Source: Pseudomonas sp. CAN1 (GTDB taxonomy: Bacteria; Pseudomonadota; Gammaproteobacteria; Pseudomonadales; Pseudomonadaceae). Taken from it: 64,000 nt of DNA. Each line of letters begins with the position of its first letter. Positions within the stretch are counted from its first letter, which is position 1. A model generated the notes under the pieces. That model was not told where the DNA came from and did no database searches. It was given only the letters and a program-made list of their open reading frames with translations. The DNA is taken from positions 168,293-232,292 of the forward strand of contig NZ_JASMRU010000004.1 of the NCBI RefSeq assembly GCF_030462585.1, given 5' to 3'. A program made the translations under genes and the position numbers. Below are positions 1-9,558 of this stretch, piece after piece.

Positions 1-1133
1 GCTTCGGACCGTCGCTGGCGGCGATCTGCCTGGCACTCGCGGTGCTCACCAAGGGCCTGCTCGCCGTCGTGCTGTTCGGCGGCATCCTGCTCTCGGCCAG
101 CCTCTGGTGTCGTGAAGCCCGCCCGCTCAGGGCCCTGTTGCACCCCTTACCGCTGCTGGTGTTCATCGCCGTGGCAGCCCCCTGGCACCTGCTGGCGGCG
201 CAGCGCGATGCGGACTTCCTCTGGTTCTACTTCGTCAACGAGCACTGGCTGCGCTTCCTCGGCCAGCGCCTGCCCTACGACTACTACGGCGGCCCCTGGT
301 GGTACTACCTGCCGCGCCTGCTGCTGCTCAGCCTGCCGTGGTCACCGCTACTGCTGATGCGTCCGGGCCAGCCCTGGCCGCAATGGGCACGCCTGGCCTG
401 CTGCGCGTGCCTGGTGCCCTTGCTGTTCTTCTCGTTGTCACGGGCCAAGGCCAACTACTACGCCGTGCTGATCCTGCCGTGGATCGCCATGCTCGCCGGG
501 CATGTGCTGTACACCCGGCAGGCCAGCCTGGCCCGGCAGTGGAAGTACTGGCACCTGGCGATCCTGCTGCTCGCGCTGGGACTGCTCTGGGGCGGCATCC
601 TGCAGATCAACAGCGCGCGGCCGGTGCTGACCGGGCTGCTGCTGAGCCTGGCGATGCTGGCCATCAGCGCGCTGGCGATCAGCCTGGGTAAACGTCTGCG
701 CTGGTTATGCACGGCGCAGCTGGCGATCCTGATCCCCCTGAGCGCGGTCACCCTCGCCGCTTCGCCGCACTGGAAGGCCTCCTCAGCACCGGACCTGGCG
801 ATCCTGCAGAGTCGTCATCCACAGGCTGACCTGCTGCTGTTCGGCAAGCTGGAGTCCAGCTCTGCCCTGGCCTTCTACCATCCCGAGCCGCTGCGCATGG
901 TCGACAGCTCCAGCAGCGACCTGTACTTCGGCCGCATGCGCGGCGAACGACCGGAACTGTTCCTGGATGCTGCCACGGCGGAGAAGCAGCTACGACAGGG
1001 CGCTTCGCTGCTGGTATCGAGACACGATGGGAAGAGATTCCGCCATCATCCGCTGTCGCGCCAGCTGGTGCTGCTCGATGAATCCGGGATGCTGAGCCTG
1101 TACCGCTGGCCTGAGCCACCTCCCGGCGACTAG
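1..1133 (+). CDS. ArnT-like family 39 glycosyltransferase, C-terminal part (partial at left edge)
   Basis: The reading frame is open from the first bases of the window, so the start lies outside it. About 377 codons are visible. The visible part opens with a hydrophobic helix ending in A-V-L-T-K-G, the conserved stretch of ArnT/PMT-type (GT39) transferases, followed by repeated membrane segments. A motif rich in Tyr and Trp (Y-D-Y-Y-G-G-P-W-W-Y-Y) lies near residue 85 of the visible part, then a hydrophilic periplasmic tail of about 120 residues. Family members move a sugar from a polyprenyl-phosphate carrier to lipid A or another acceptor in the inner membrane. The acceptor cannot be told from this fragment, and no arn genes are nearby, so I give no symbol. 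Its stop overlaps that of the convergent AraC gene by 4 bp. Confidence 0.8.
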   Translation, partial: FGPSLAAICLALAVLTKGLLAVVLFGGILLSASLWCREARPLRALLHPLPLLVFIAVAAPWHLLAAQRDADFLWFYFVNEHWLRFLGQRLPYDYYGGPWWYYLPRLLLLSLPWSPLLLMRPGQPWPQWARLACCACLVPLLFFSLSRAKANYYAVLILPWIAMLAGHVLYTRQASLARQWKYWHLAILLLALGLLWGGILQINSARPVLTGLLLSLAMLAISALAISLGKRLRWLCTAQLAILIPLSAVTLAASPHWKASSAPDLAILQSRHPQADLLLFGKLESSSALAFYHPEPLRMVDSSSSDLYFGRMRGERPELFLDAATAEKQLRQGASLLVSRHDGKRFRHHPLSRQLVLLDESGMLSLYRWPEPPPGD

Positions 1134-2164
1134 ACCAGACGCTGCCGATAGCGCTCAGGTGGCATCGAGTACCAGCGGCGGAACGCCCGGTAGAACGGTG
1201 ACAACTCGGCGAAGCCGCAGGCCCGCGCCACGTCCCGGATCGCTGCGCCCTGTTCGAGCATCTCCACCGCGCGCTGGCGGCGCACGTCCTCGCGCACATC
1301 GCGGAAAGTCTGCGCGCGGCCGGCCAGGTTGCGTTGCAGCAGGCCCGGGCGTACGCCCAGCTCGCGGGCGCAACTCTGCAGGGTGCAATCCGCCTCGCCC
1401 AGGCGAATGCCGATCAGGTAGCGCAGGCGGTTGAGCAGGTCGTTCTCGTCCAGCGTACCCAGTTGCTCGCGCGCGTACTCGGTCAGCAGGCGGTGCAGCG
1501 CCGGGTTGCCGGTGCGCGATGGTCGCGCCAGCAGCGTGCGATCGAACAGCAGGGCATCGTTGGGCTTGCCGAAGGCCGGTGTCATGCTGAACAGCCGTCG
1601 GTGCTCGCTGAGGCGACGCGGCTGCGGATGACGGAACTCGATGGCGTGGAAGTGGAATTCGCCGTCGGTGATCAGCCCCAGCAGCTTGAGGAACAGCACC
1701 ATCAGGCACTCCATCTGCTGGCGCAGGCTGCTGGTGCCCAGGTAGTTGAGGTCGAGGATCAGCCGCACCTGCTCGCCCTCCTCGCGCATCTGCGCGGCAA
1801 AGCCCCCGGAGAGGATGTGCTGGAAGCGCAGGAAGCTCTGCAGCGCCTGGCGCAGGTCGCTGCTGGCCATCTGCAGGTAGCCGACCACATCGAGCAGGCG
1901 CGGCTTCATCGCCTCGCCCAGGTGCAGGCCGATGTCGCAGTCGCCGGTAATCTCGTCCAGGGTGGTCCAGAACAGCGGTGCGTCGTCGTGCACCAGCCGG
2001 CCGCTCTGCGCCGGCGGCGGCAGGCGGACCTTCTGCAGGGCCTGGCGGTAGATATCGGTGGGGTCGTAGCCGAGCACCGAAAGCGCCTCGTACAGCTGGC
2101 GGCGCAGGGTCGCGGACTGGGTCAGGGCCGGGGTCGCAGGGAAATTCAGCTCGTCAGTGGACAT
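1130..2164 (-). CDS. AraC-family transcriptional regulator (ortholog of PA0306 by position)
   Basis: 344 residues. The N-terminal 200 residues fit the arabinose-binding-like sensor domain found in OruR/ArgR-type AraC regulators. The last 100 residues hold two helix-turn-helix units, ending in the typical A-C-G-F-A-E-L-S-P-F-Y-R-A-F-R-R-W signature. The ATG at 2164 is preceded by AGGAG. The gene is divergent from the acylase gene with a 106-bp gap, so that gene is a plausible target. The effector is unknown. In P. aeruginosa the same regulator/acylase pair sits beside the spu cluster. Confidence 0.9.
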   Translation of the reverse strand: MSTDELNFPATPALTQSATLRRQLYEALSVLGYDPTDIYRQALQKVRLPPPAQSGRLVHDDAPLFWTTLDEITGDCDIGLHLGEAMKPRLLDVVGYLQMASSDLRQALQSFLRFQHILSGGFAAQMREEGEQVRLILDLNYLGTSSLRQQMECLMVLFLKLLGLITDGEFHFHAIEFRHPQPRRLSEHRRLFSMTPAFGKPNDALLFDRTLLARPSRTGNPALHRLLTEYAREQLGTLDENDLLNRLRYLIGIRLGEADCTLQSCARELGVRPGLLQRNLAGRAQTFRDVREDVRRQRAVEMLEQGAAIRDVARACGFAELSPFYRAFRRWYSMPPERYRQRLV

Positions 2165-2270
2165 GATCGCTCCTGGATTGACCGGAGAATTCCAGCTGAG
2201 AGATGTTTGGTCAATGAATAGCTGTCAACTTCCTTTGCAGAATTGCGGCATAACAACAAGGAGTTGCCGA

Positions 2271-4658
2271 ATGAAACGCACTTTGACCGTCCTCGCTGTC
2301 GTCGTTGCCGCCGCTGCCGCGGGCGCCGGCTGGTACCTGCACGGCAAGCAGCCGCAGCGCGACGGGCAGTTGCCGGTGGCCGGGCTGGCCAGCGAGGTCA
2401 CCGTCCGCTATGACGAGCGCGGCGTGCCGCACATCAAGGCCGGCAGCGAGGAGGACATGTACCGGGCGATCGGCTACGTCCACGCCCAGGACCGCCTGTT
2501 CCAGATGGAAATCCTCCGCCGCCTGTCCCGTGGCGAGCTGGCCGAGGTGCTCGGGCCCAAGCTGGTGGACACCGACCGCATGTTCCGCAGCCTGCGCATT
2601 CGCGACCACGCCGCCGAGTACGTGGCCAAGCAGGACAAGAACTCCCCGGCCTGGAAGGCCCTGGTCGCCTATCTGGATGGCGTCAACCAGTTCCAGGACA
2701 GCCACCCGCGCCCGGTGGAATTCGACATCCTCGGCATTCCCAAGCGCCCGTTCACTCCCGAGGACACCGTCAGCGTCGCTGGTTACATGGCCTACAGCTT
2801 CGCCGCCGCCTTCCGCACCGAGCCGGTGCTGACCTACGTGCGCGACGAACTGGGTGCGGACTACCTGAAGGTGTTCGACCTCGACTGGCACCCCGACGGT
2901 GTGATGAACACCAAGGCGCTGGCCGCCGCCGACTGGCAGGACATGAGCGCCATCGCCCGCCTGAGCCACGCCGCACTGGAGAAGGCCGGCCTGCCGCAAT
3001 TCGAGGGCAGCAACGCCTGGGCCGTTTCCGGCAGCCGCACCAAAAGCGGCAAACCGCTGCTGGCGGGCGACCCGCACATCCGCTTCGCCGTGCCGGCGGT
3101 GTGGTACGAGATGCAGGCCAGCGCGCCGGGCTTCGAGCTGTACGGCCACTACCAGGCGCTCAACCCCTTCGCCTCGCTCGGCCACAACCTGCAGTTCGGC
3201 TGGAGCCTGACCATGTTCCAGAACGACGACGTCGATCTGGTCGCCGAGAAGGTCAACCCGGACAACCCCAACCAGGTCTGGTACCACGGTCAGTGGGTCG
3301 ACCTGAAGAGCGAGGAGCAGAGCATCGCGGTGAAGGGCGAAGCGCCGGTGAAGATCACCCTGCGCAGCTCGCCCCACGGCCCGCTGGTCAACGACGCGCT
3401 GGGCACCGCCGCGGGCAAGACGCCGGTGTCGATGTGGTGGGCCTTCCTGGAGACGCAGAACCCGATCCTCGATGCCTTCTACGAGCTGAACCGCGCCGAC
3501 ACCCTGGCCAAGGCCCGCACGGCGGCGTCGAAGATCCAGTCGCCGGGCCTCAATGTGGTCTGGGCCAACGCCCGTGGCGACATCGGCTGGTGGGCCTCGG
3601 CGCAACTGCCGGTGCGCCCGGACGGGGTCAACCCGAACTTCCTGCTCGACGGCGCCAGCGGCCAGGCCGACAAGAGCGGCTTCTACCCCTTCAGCGAGAA
3701 CCCGCAGGAAGAGAACCCGGCGCGCGGCTACATCGTCTCCGCCAACTTCCAGCCGGTGCCAGCCAACGGCCGGCCGATTCCGGGCTACTACAACCTGCCT
3801 GACCGCGGCCAGCAGCTGAACAAGCGCCTGTCCGACACTTCCGTGAAGTGGGACCTGCAGAACAGCCAGGCACTGCAGCTGGACACCTCCACCGGCTACG
3901 GCCCGCGCTTCCTCAAGCCGCTGCTGCCGATCCTGCGCGAAGCAGCGGCAAACGACGAAGAGAAGGCACTGGTGGAGAACCTGGCCAACTGGCAGGGCGA
4001 CCACCCGCTGGATTCGGTGACCGCCACCGTCTTCAACCAGCTGATCTACCAGGTGGCCGACGGCGCCATGCGCGACGAGATGGGCGACGCCTTCTTCGAC
4101 AACCTGCTGTCCACCCGTGTGCTCGACGTAGCCCTGCCGCGCCTGGCCGCCGACGAGCATTCGCCCTGGTGGGACAACCGCAAGACGCCGCAGAAGGAAA
4201 CCCGCGCGGATATCGTCAAGGCCGCCTGGAAGGACAGCCTGGCGCACTTGCGCGCCACCCTCGGCCAGGACTCGAAGCAGTGGCAGTGGGGCAAGGCACA
4301 CACCCTCACCCACAGCCACCCGCTGGGCCAGCAGAAGCCGCTGGATCGCATCTTCAACGTCGGCCCGTTCGCCGCTCCAGGCGGCCACGAAGTGCCGAAC
4401 AACCTGTCGCACCGCGTCGGCCCGGCGCCCTGGCAGGTGGTTTACGGCCCGTCTACCCGGCGCCTGATCGACTTCGCCGACCCGGCCCACAGCCTGGGCA
4501 TCAACCCGGTAGGCCAGAGCGGCGTGCCCTTCGACAAGCACTACGACGACCAGGCCGAAGCCTACATCGAGGGCCAGTACCTGCCGCAGCACTACGACGA
4601 CAGCGAAGTGAAAGCCAACACCCAGGGCGTCCTGCGGCTGGTTCCCGTCCGTCGCTGA
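2271..4658 (+). CDS. hacB: Penicillin-acylase family Ntn hydrolase, HacB-like acyl-homoserine lactone acylase
   Basis: 795 residues from the ATG at 2271, which has AAGGAG eight bases upstream; a longer in-frame opening exists but lacks a signal sequence. Residues 1-25 form a signal peptide with an Ala-rich core. The precursor shows the alpha-chain signature near residues 45-75, a spacer, and the autoprocessing junction Gly246-Ser247 (E-G-S-N-A-W), where Ser247 becomes the N-terminal nucleophile of the beta chain. The enzyme is expected in the periplasm. The neighbourhood (AraC gene on one side, spuH on the other) matches PAO1 PA0305, described as an AHL acylase. Substrate range cannot be read from sequence. 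A strong terminator follows at 4674-4705. Confidence 0.88.
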   Translation: MKRTLTVLAVVVAAAAAGAGWYLHGKQPQRDGQLPVAGLASEVTVRYDERGVPHIKAGSEEDMYRAIGYVHAQDRLFQMEILRRLSRGELAEVLGPKLVDTDRMFRSLRIRDHAAEYVAKQDKNSPAWKALVAYLDGVNQFQDSHPRPVEFDILGIPKRPFTPEDTVSVAGYMAYSFAAAFRTEPVLTYVRDELGADYLKVFDLDWHPDGVMNTKALAAADWQDMSAIARLSHAALEKAGLPQFEGSNAWAVSGSRTKSGKPLLAGDPHIRFAVPAVWYEMQASAPGFELYGHYQALNPFASLGHNLQFGWSLTMFQNDDVDLVAEKVNPDNPNQVWYHGQWVDLKSEEQSIAVKGEAPVKITLRSSPHGPLVNDALGTAAGKTPVSMWWAFLETQNPILDAFYELNRADTLAKARTAASKIQSPGLNVVWANARGDIGWWASAQLPVRPDGVNPNFLLDGASGQADKSGFYPFSENPQEENPARGYIVSANFQPVPANGRPIPGYYNLPDRGQQLNKRLSDTSVKWDLQNSQALQLDTSTGYGPRFLKPLLPILREAAANDEEKALVENLANWQGDHPLDSVTATVFNQLIYQVADGAMRDEMGDAFFDNLLSTRVLDVALPRLAADEHSPWWDNRKTPQKETRADIVKAAWKDSLAHLRATLGQDSKQWQWGKAHTLTHSHPLGQQKPLDRIFNVGPFAAPGGHEVPNNLSHRVGPAPWQVVYGPSTRRLIDFADPAHSLGINPVGQSGVPFDKHYDDQAEAYIEGQYLPQHYDDSEVKANTQGVLRLVPVRR

Positions 4659-4673
4659 TATCACCCTGCAGAA

Positions 4674-4705
4674 ATGAAAAACCCCGCACCTGCGGGGTTT
4701 TTCAT
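4674..4705 (+). terminator. Rho-independent terminator after hacB
   Basis: AAAAACCCCGCA, a two-base loop, then TGCGGGGTTTTT: a 12-bp perfect stem closed by A-rich and T-rich arms, so it can also act on the minus strand. It starts 15 bp after the acylase stop codon. Confidence 0.9.
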
Positions 4706-4993
4706 TGGGGCGTTGTAGAGAGTGTTGCGGGAGATGCCGAAGCTCCCTGGCGCGTTATTTCCCCAAGGGATAACGATCGGGGTGTTGTATTGGGCGCCGT
4801 CTCCCGCACGCAGTGCCAAAGGCATCACTGAAGTTTGCCGGCGACACGATCCGGTCCTGGTTCGGGGGGTGACCGGAAAGCGCTACCGAACACTTGAAGC
4901 GTAGATGGCAATCGGCTGGGAGTTTCTCTTTCGGACCCACGGATTTTTCCGATAAAGCCCGATTTTCCAAGCACTTCGGAATAACGTGTGAGC
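4706..4993. other. Intergenic region between two convergent genes, no gene seen
   Basis: About 290 bp between the hacB terminator and the spuH terminator. It has no reading frame with convincing codon use or a ribosome binding site, and no clear repeat. It is somewhat less GC-rich than its flanks. Confidence 0.6.
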
Positions 4994-5023
4994 AAAAAAA
5001 CGGGCCACCCGAAGGTGGCCCGT
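4994..5023 (-). terminator. Rho-independent terminator of the spu operon
   Basis: Read on the minus strand: CGGGCCACC, loop TTCG, GGTGGCCCG, then a run of seven T. It lies about 40 bp beyond the spuH stop and closes the polyamine operon. Confidence 0.92.
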
Positions 5024-5064
5024 GGTTCGACAATCGCCGGATACGACCGGCCGACAAGACGGCG

Positions 5065-5940
5065 TCAGGCGGTGGCTGTCGAAGACTTCTGCTGCCAGTC
5101 GGTCGCGTTGGACTCCATGGCTTCCTGGATCGCGCGCTTGCGACGCTCCTCGGCCTGACGGGTGAAGTACCAGGCGAAGAAGGTGAACAGCGAAACGGTC
5201 AGCAGGATCAGGCTGGCAACGGCGTTGATCTCCGGCTTCACGCCCAGGCGCACGGCGGAGAACACTTCCATCGGCAGGGTAGTGGAGCCAGGACCGGACA
5301 CGAAGCTGGCCAGTACCAGGTCATCCAGCGACAGGGCAAAGGACATCATGCCGCCCGCCGCCAGCGACGGCGCGATCATCGGGATGGTGATCAGCATGAA
5401 CACTTTCCAGGGCTTGGCGCCCAGGTCCATGGCTGCTTCCTCGATGGACAGGTCCAGCTCACGCAGACGCGCCGACACCACCACCGCCACATAGGACGAG
5501 CAGAAGCTGGTGTGGGCGATCCAGATGGTCACGATGCCGCGCTCCTGCGGCCAGCCGATCAGCTGGGCCATGGCGACGAACAGCAGCAGCAGCGACAGAC
5601 CGGTGATCACCTCGGGCATGACCAGCGGCGCGGTGACCATGCCGCCGAACAGCGTACGGCCACGGAAGCGCGGGATGCGGGTCAGCACGAAGGCCGCCAG
5701 GGTGCCAAGGGCCACCGAGGAGATCGCGGTGTAGCAGGCGATCTCCAGCGAGCGGAATACCGAGCCGACCAGCTGCTGGTTGTCCAGCAGGCCGACGTAC
5801 CATTTCACCGACCAGCCGCCCCACACAGTCACCAGCTTGGAGCCGTTGAACGAGTAGATGACCAGGATCAGCATCGGCACGTAGATGAAGAGCAGGCCCA
5901 ACACCAGCATGATGTTGGAGAACGACCAACGCTTGTTCAT
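5065..5940 (-). CDS. spuH: Polyamine ABC transporter permease SpuH
   Basis: 291 residues with six predicted membrane segments, the PotC-type inner-membrane half of the putrescine/spermidine importer. The cytoplasmic EAA loop (E-E-A-A-M-D-L-G-A-K), which docks on the ATPase, lies near residue 170. It is the last gene of the spu operon. Its ATG overlaps the stop of a 29-codon micro-ORF (ATGA), so translation is probably coupled. The strong Shine-Dalgarno GGAGGG upstream lies within a sequence copied from the end of spuG. Confidence 0.95.
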   Translation of the reverse strand: MNKRWSFSNIMLVLGLLFIYVPMLILVIYSFNGSKLVTVWGGWSVKWYVGLLDNQQLVGSVFRSLEIACYTAISSVALGTLAAFVLTRIPRFRGRTLFGGMVTAPLVMPEVITGLSLLLLFVAMAQLIGWPQERGIVTIWIAHTSFCSSYVAVVVSARLRELDLSIEEAAMDLGAKPWKVFMLITIPMIAPSLAAGGMMSFALSLDDLVLASFVSGPGSTTLPMEVFSAVRLGVKPEINAVASLILLTVSLFTFFAWYFTRQAEERRKRAIQEAMESNATDWQQKSSTATA

Positions 5941-6026
5941 ACCTTGCCCTCCAGATCTTTCGCCATGATCTTGGGTGAAGAGTCTGTTGAAGGGGATGAT
6001 GGGCAGATCGCCTTGAAGTGGCTCAT
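5937..6026 (-). CDS. 29-codon micro-ORF between spuG and spuH, built from a copy of the spuG 3' end
   Basis: The ATG at 6026 overlaps the spuG stop (ATGA), and its own TGA overlaps the spuH ATG (ATGA). The encoded peptide ends in K-D-L-E-G-K-V, nearly identical to the spuG C-terminus K-E-L-E-G-K-V. The DNA at 5941-6010 resembles the last 70 bp of spuG with scattered changes, including the same GGAGGG ribosome binding site. It looks like a tandem duplication of the spuG end that was kept in a coupled frame. Whether the peptide is stable or useful is unknown; it may only relay ribosomes to spuH. Confidence 0.4.
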   Translation of the reverse strand: MSHFKAICPSSPSTDSSPKIMAKDLEGKV

Positions 6027-6934
6027 ACCTTGCCCTCCAGCTCTTTCGCCTGGTTCTTGTTGAAGAAGATGATGGGCACGATCAGGATCGCCAGCATCAC
6101 GACGGCAAGGGCGGAAGCCACCGGCCAGTCACGGTTGTTGAAGAACTCCTGCCACAGCACTTTACCGATCATCAGCGTCTCGGGGCCGCCAAGCAGTTCC
6201 GGGATCACGAACTCGCCCACCGCCGGGATGAACACCAGCATGCAGCCGGCGATGATGCCGTTCTTGGACAGCGGGACGGTGATCTTCCAGAAGCTGGTGA
6301 AGCTGCGCGCGCCGAGGTCGGAGGCGGCTTCCAGCAGGCTCATGTCGTGCTTCACCAGGTTGGCGTAGAGCGGCATGACCATGAAGGGCAGGTACGAGTA
6401 GACAATGCCGATGTACACCGCGAAGTTGGTGTTCAGGATCGTCAGCGGCTCGTTGATGATGCCCAGCCACATCAGGAAGCTGTTGAGCAGGCCGTTGTTG
6501 GACAGGATGCCCATCCAGGCGTACACGCGGATCAGGATCGCCGTCCAGGTCGGCATCATGATCAGCAGCAGCAGCACGGTCTGCATTTCCTTGCTGGCGC
6601 GGGCGATGGCGTAGGCCATCGGGTATCCGATGAGCAGGCACAGGAAGGTGCTGATCGCCGCCATCTTCAGCGAGCCCAGGTAGGCGTCGATGTAGAGCGG
6701 GTCGTCCGTCAGCATCAGGTAGTTGCCCAGGTTCATCACGACCTGAAGCGTCTGGTCGGCGTACTGGAACACTTCGGTGTACGGCGGAATGGCCACGTCT
6801 GCTGCCGCCAGACTGATCTTCAGCACGATGGCGAAAGGCAGCAGGAAGAACAGGAACAGCCAGAAGAACGGCACACCGATCACGGCATGCCGGCCGTTCG
6901 GCAGGCGTTTCATGAGCGATTTGCTGATGTTCAT
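6023..6934 (-). CDS. spuG: Polyamine ABC transporter permease SpuG
   Basis: 303 residues with six predicted membrane helices and an EAA loop (L-E-A-A-S-D-L-G-A-R) near residue 205. It is the PotB-type partner of SpuH in the inner-membrane channel. It overlaps spuF by 4 bp (ATGA at 6931-6934), as expected for coupled translation of a transporter's ATPase and permease. Confidence 0.95.
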   Translation of the reverse strand: MNISKSLMKRLPNGRHAVIGVPFFWLFLFFLLPFAIVLKISLAAADVAIPPYTEVFQYADQTLQVVMNLGNYLMLTDDPLYIDAYLGSLKMAAISTFLCLLIGYPMAYAIARASKEMQTVLLLLIMMPTWTAILIRVYAWMGILSNNGLLNSFLMWLGIINEPLTILNTNFAVYIGIVYSYLPFMVMPLYANLVKHDMSLLEAASDLGARSFTSFWKITVPLSKNGIIAGCMLVFIPAVGEFVIPELLGGPETLMIGKVLWQEFFNNRDWPVASALAVVMLAILIVPIIFFNKNQAKELEGKV

Positions 6935-8085
6935 GATTGCAGTACCACACCGCTGTCGTCGTACCAGCTGATGTAAACCGGCTGGTCCCAGGTCGGGCGC
7001 GCCACGTGGCGCTCGGCGTTGGCCATGAAGGCCTGGACGATGAAGCCCGAGGTCAGCTTGATGTAGTACACCGAGTGACCGCCCAGGTAGGCGATGTCGT
7101 GGACGGTGCCCTGGGCGACGTTGAAGCCTTCGTGCTCGAGGTTTTCCGGCTTCTGCGCGCTGACCATGACCTTTTCAGGACGCAGTGCGTAGGTGATGCG
7201 CTTGTTCTCGGCACGGGTGCTGATGCCGTGGCCGATGTAGATCGGGTTTTCCAGCTGCGGGCAGGCAATGATCGCGTGGTCCTGCAGGTCCTGCACCAGC
7301 TCGCCGTCGAACATGTTGACGTTGCCGATGAACTCGCAGATCAGGCGGCTGGCCGGCGTCTCGTAGATGTCCATCGGGCTGCCGATCTGCTCGATGCAAC
7401 CCAGGTGCATGATGGCGATGCGCTGGGCCATGGTCATGGCCTCTTCCTGGTCGTGGGTCACCATCACGCAGGTCACGCCCACGCGCTCGATGATTTCCAC
7501 CAGTTCCAGCTGCATCTGCGAGCGCAGTTTCTTGTCCAGCGCGCCCATCGGCTCGTCGAGCAGCAGCAGCTTGGGACGCTTGGCCAGGGAGCGGGCCAGG
7601 GCCACACGCTGACGCTGGCCACCGGAGAGCTGGTGCGGCTTGCGCTTGGCGTACTGGGTCATCTGCACGAGCTTGAGCATTTCTTCGACGATCTTGTCGA
7701 TCTCGGCTTTCGGCAGGCCATCCTGCTTGAGGCCGAAGGCGATGTTCTGCGCCACGCTCATGTGGGGGAACAGGGCGTACGACTGGAACATCATGTTGAT
7801 CGGCCGCTCATAGGGCGGCAGGTCGGTAATGTCCTGGCCATCGAGGAAGATGCGACCTTCAGTGGGACGCTCGAAACCAGCCAGCATGCGCAGCAGGGTC
7901 GACTTGCCCGAACCCGAGCCACCGAGCAGGGCGAAGATCTCGCCCTTCTTGATGTCCAGGGACACGCTGTCCACAGCCAGCGTTTCGTCGAACTGCTTGC
8001 TGACCCGGTCGATTTTTACCAGAACCTCTTTAGGTTTCTGGTCGCCACTCAAGGCTTTCTTGTAGGCACCGGAGGCTATTGCCAT
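6931..8085 (-). CDS. spuF: Polyamine ABC transporter ATPase SpuF
   Basis: 384 residues. The order is Walker A (G-G-S-G-S-G-K-S-T), Q-loop, ABC signature L-S-G-G-Q, Walker B L-L-L-L-D-E-P, and a C-terminal TOBE domain of about 130 residues, as in PotA. The ATG at 8085 is chosen over a TTG 15 bp upstream because GGGAG sits eight bases before it and the product then begins like known SpuF proteins. It powers uptake of polyamines bound by SpuD and SpuE. The gap to spuE carries a GC-rich hairpin. Confidence 0.95.
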   Translation of the reverse strand: MAIASGAYKKALSGDQKPKEVLVKIDRVSKQFDETLAVDSVSLDIKKGEIFALLGGSGSGKSTLLRMLAGFERPTEGRIFLDGQDITDLPPYERPINMMFQSYALFPHMSVAQNIAFGLKQDGLPKAEIDKIVEEMLKLVQMTQYAKRKPHQLSGGQRQRVALARSLAKRPKLLLLDEPMGALDKKLRSQMQLELVEIIERVGVTCVMVTHDQEEAMTMAQRIAIMHLGCIEQIGSPMDIYETPASRLICEFIGNVNMFDGELVQDLQDHAIIACPQLENPIYIGHGISTRAENKRITYALRPEKVMVSAQKPENLEHEGFNVAQGTVHDIAYLGGHSVYYIKLTSGFIVQAFMANAERHVARPTWDQPVYISWYDDSGVVLQS

Positions 8086-8109
8086 TACCACAACTCCCAA
8101 ATCATAGAG

Positions 8110-8130
8110 GCCCGGCCCCCGCGGCCGGGC
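8110..8130 (-). promoter_or_regulatory. Intercistronic hairpin, spuE/spuF
   Basis: GCCCGGCC and GGCCGGGC form a perfect 8-bp stem over a 5-base loop, with no T-run after it. It probably acts on mRNA stability or partial termination, not as a full stop, because spuFGH have no other visible promoter. Confidence 0.5.
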
Positions 8131-8236
8131 ATGCTTGGTATTACTCAGGGCTGGCGCAGTTTACGTGCGCCGGAAAGCCTTTCGAGAGGCCCTCCGACGC
8201 TCCGTGCCCGCGCGGACGGATTTGGGGAAATCCGTC

Positions 8237-9361
<1,125 letters not shown>

Positions 9362-9483
9362 TCAGTCGGTTGCTGCCGGGGTTTGGGCGGCCGGTCCGTG
9401 GATAGCGCCGAACCCTTTACAGCACGAGAGCGCCGGGGCTTGCGCAGCCATTCCACCGATGGAAGCTGTTTGTTGCTGCCGGT

Positions 9484-9512
9484 GGCGGCGAGGGAGCGCA
9501 CTCCCCCGCCGC
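9484..9512 (-). promoter_or_regulatory. Intercistronic hairpin, spuD/spuE
   Basis: A GC-rich imperfect stem (GCGGCGAGGGAG against CTCCCCCGCCGC, loop CGCA) lies in the 228-bp spacer after spuD. No T-run follows. The spacer has no gene. Confidence 0.45.
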
Positions 9513-9558
9513 TGTCCCGGTACATCCGCTGCCACGCCAGGCGGCAGCGACTACCCGA

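Noticed and set aside
2044-2051. ops core GGCGGTAG on the plus strand inside the AraC gene
   Set aside because: Antisense to a gene, no long operon downstream and no flanking match to the 14-mer in the leader. Shows that the 8-base core alone is not significant in this GC-rich genome.
2211-4664. 817-codon frame antisense to hacB
   Set aside because: It mirrors the acylase frame in high-GC DNA, with no domain, biased composition (Val, Gln, Arg) and no ribosome binding site. Typical shadow.
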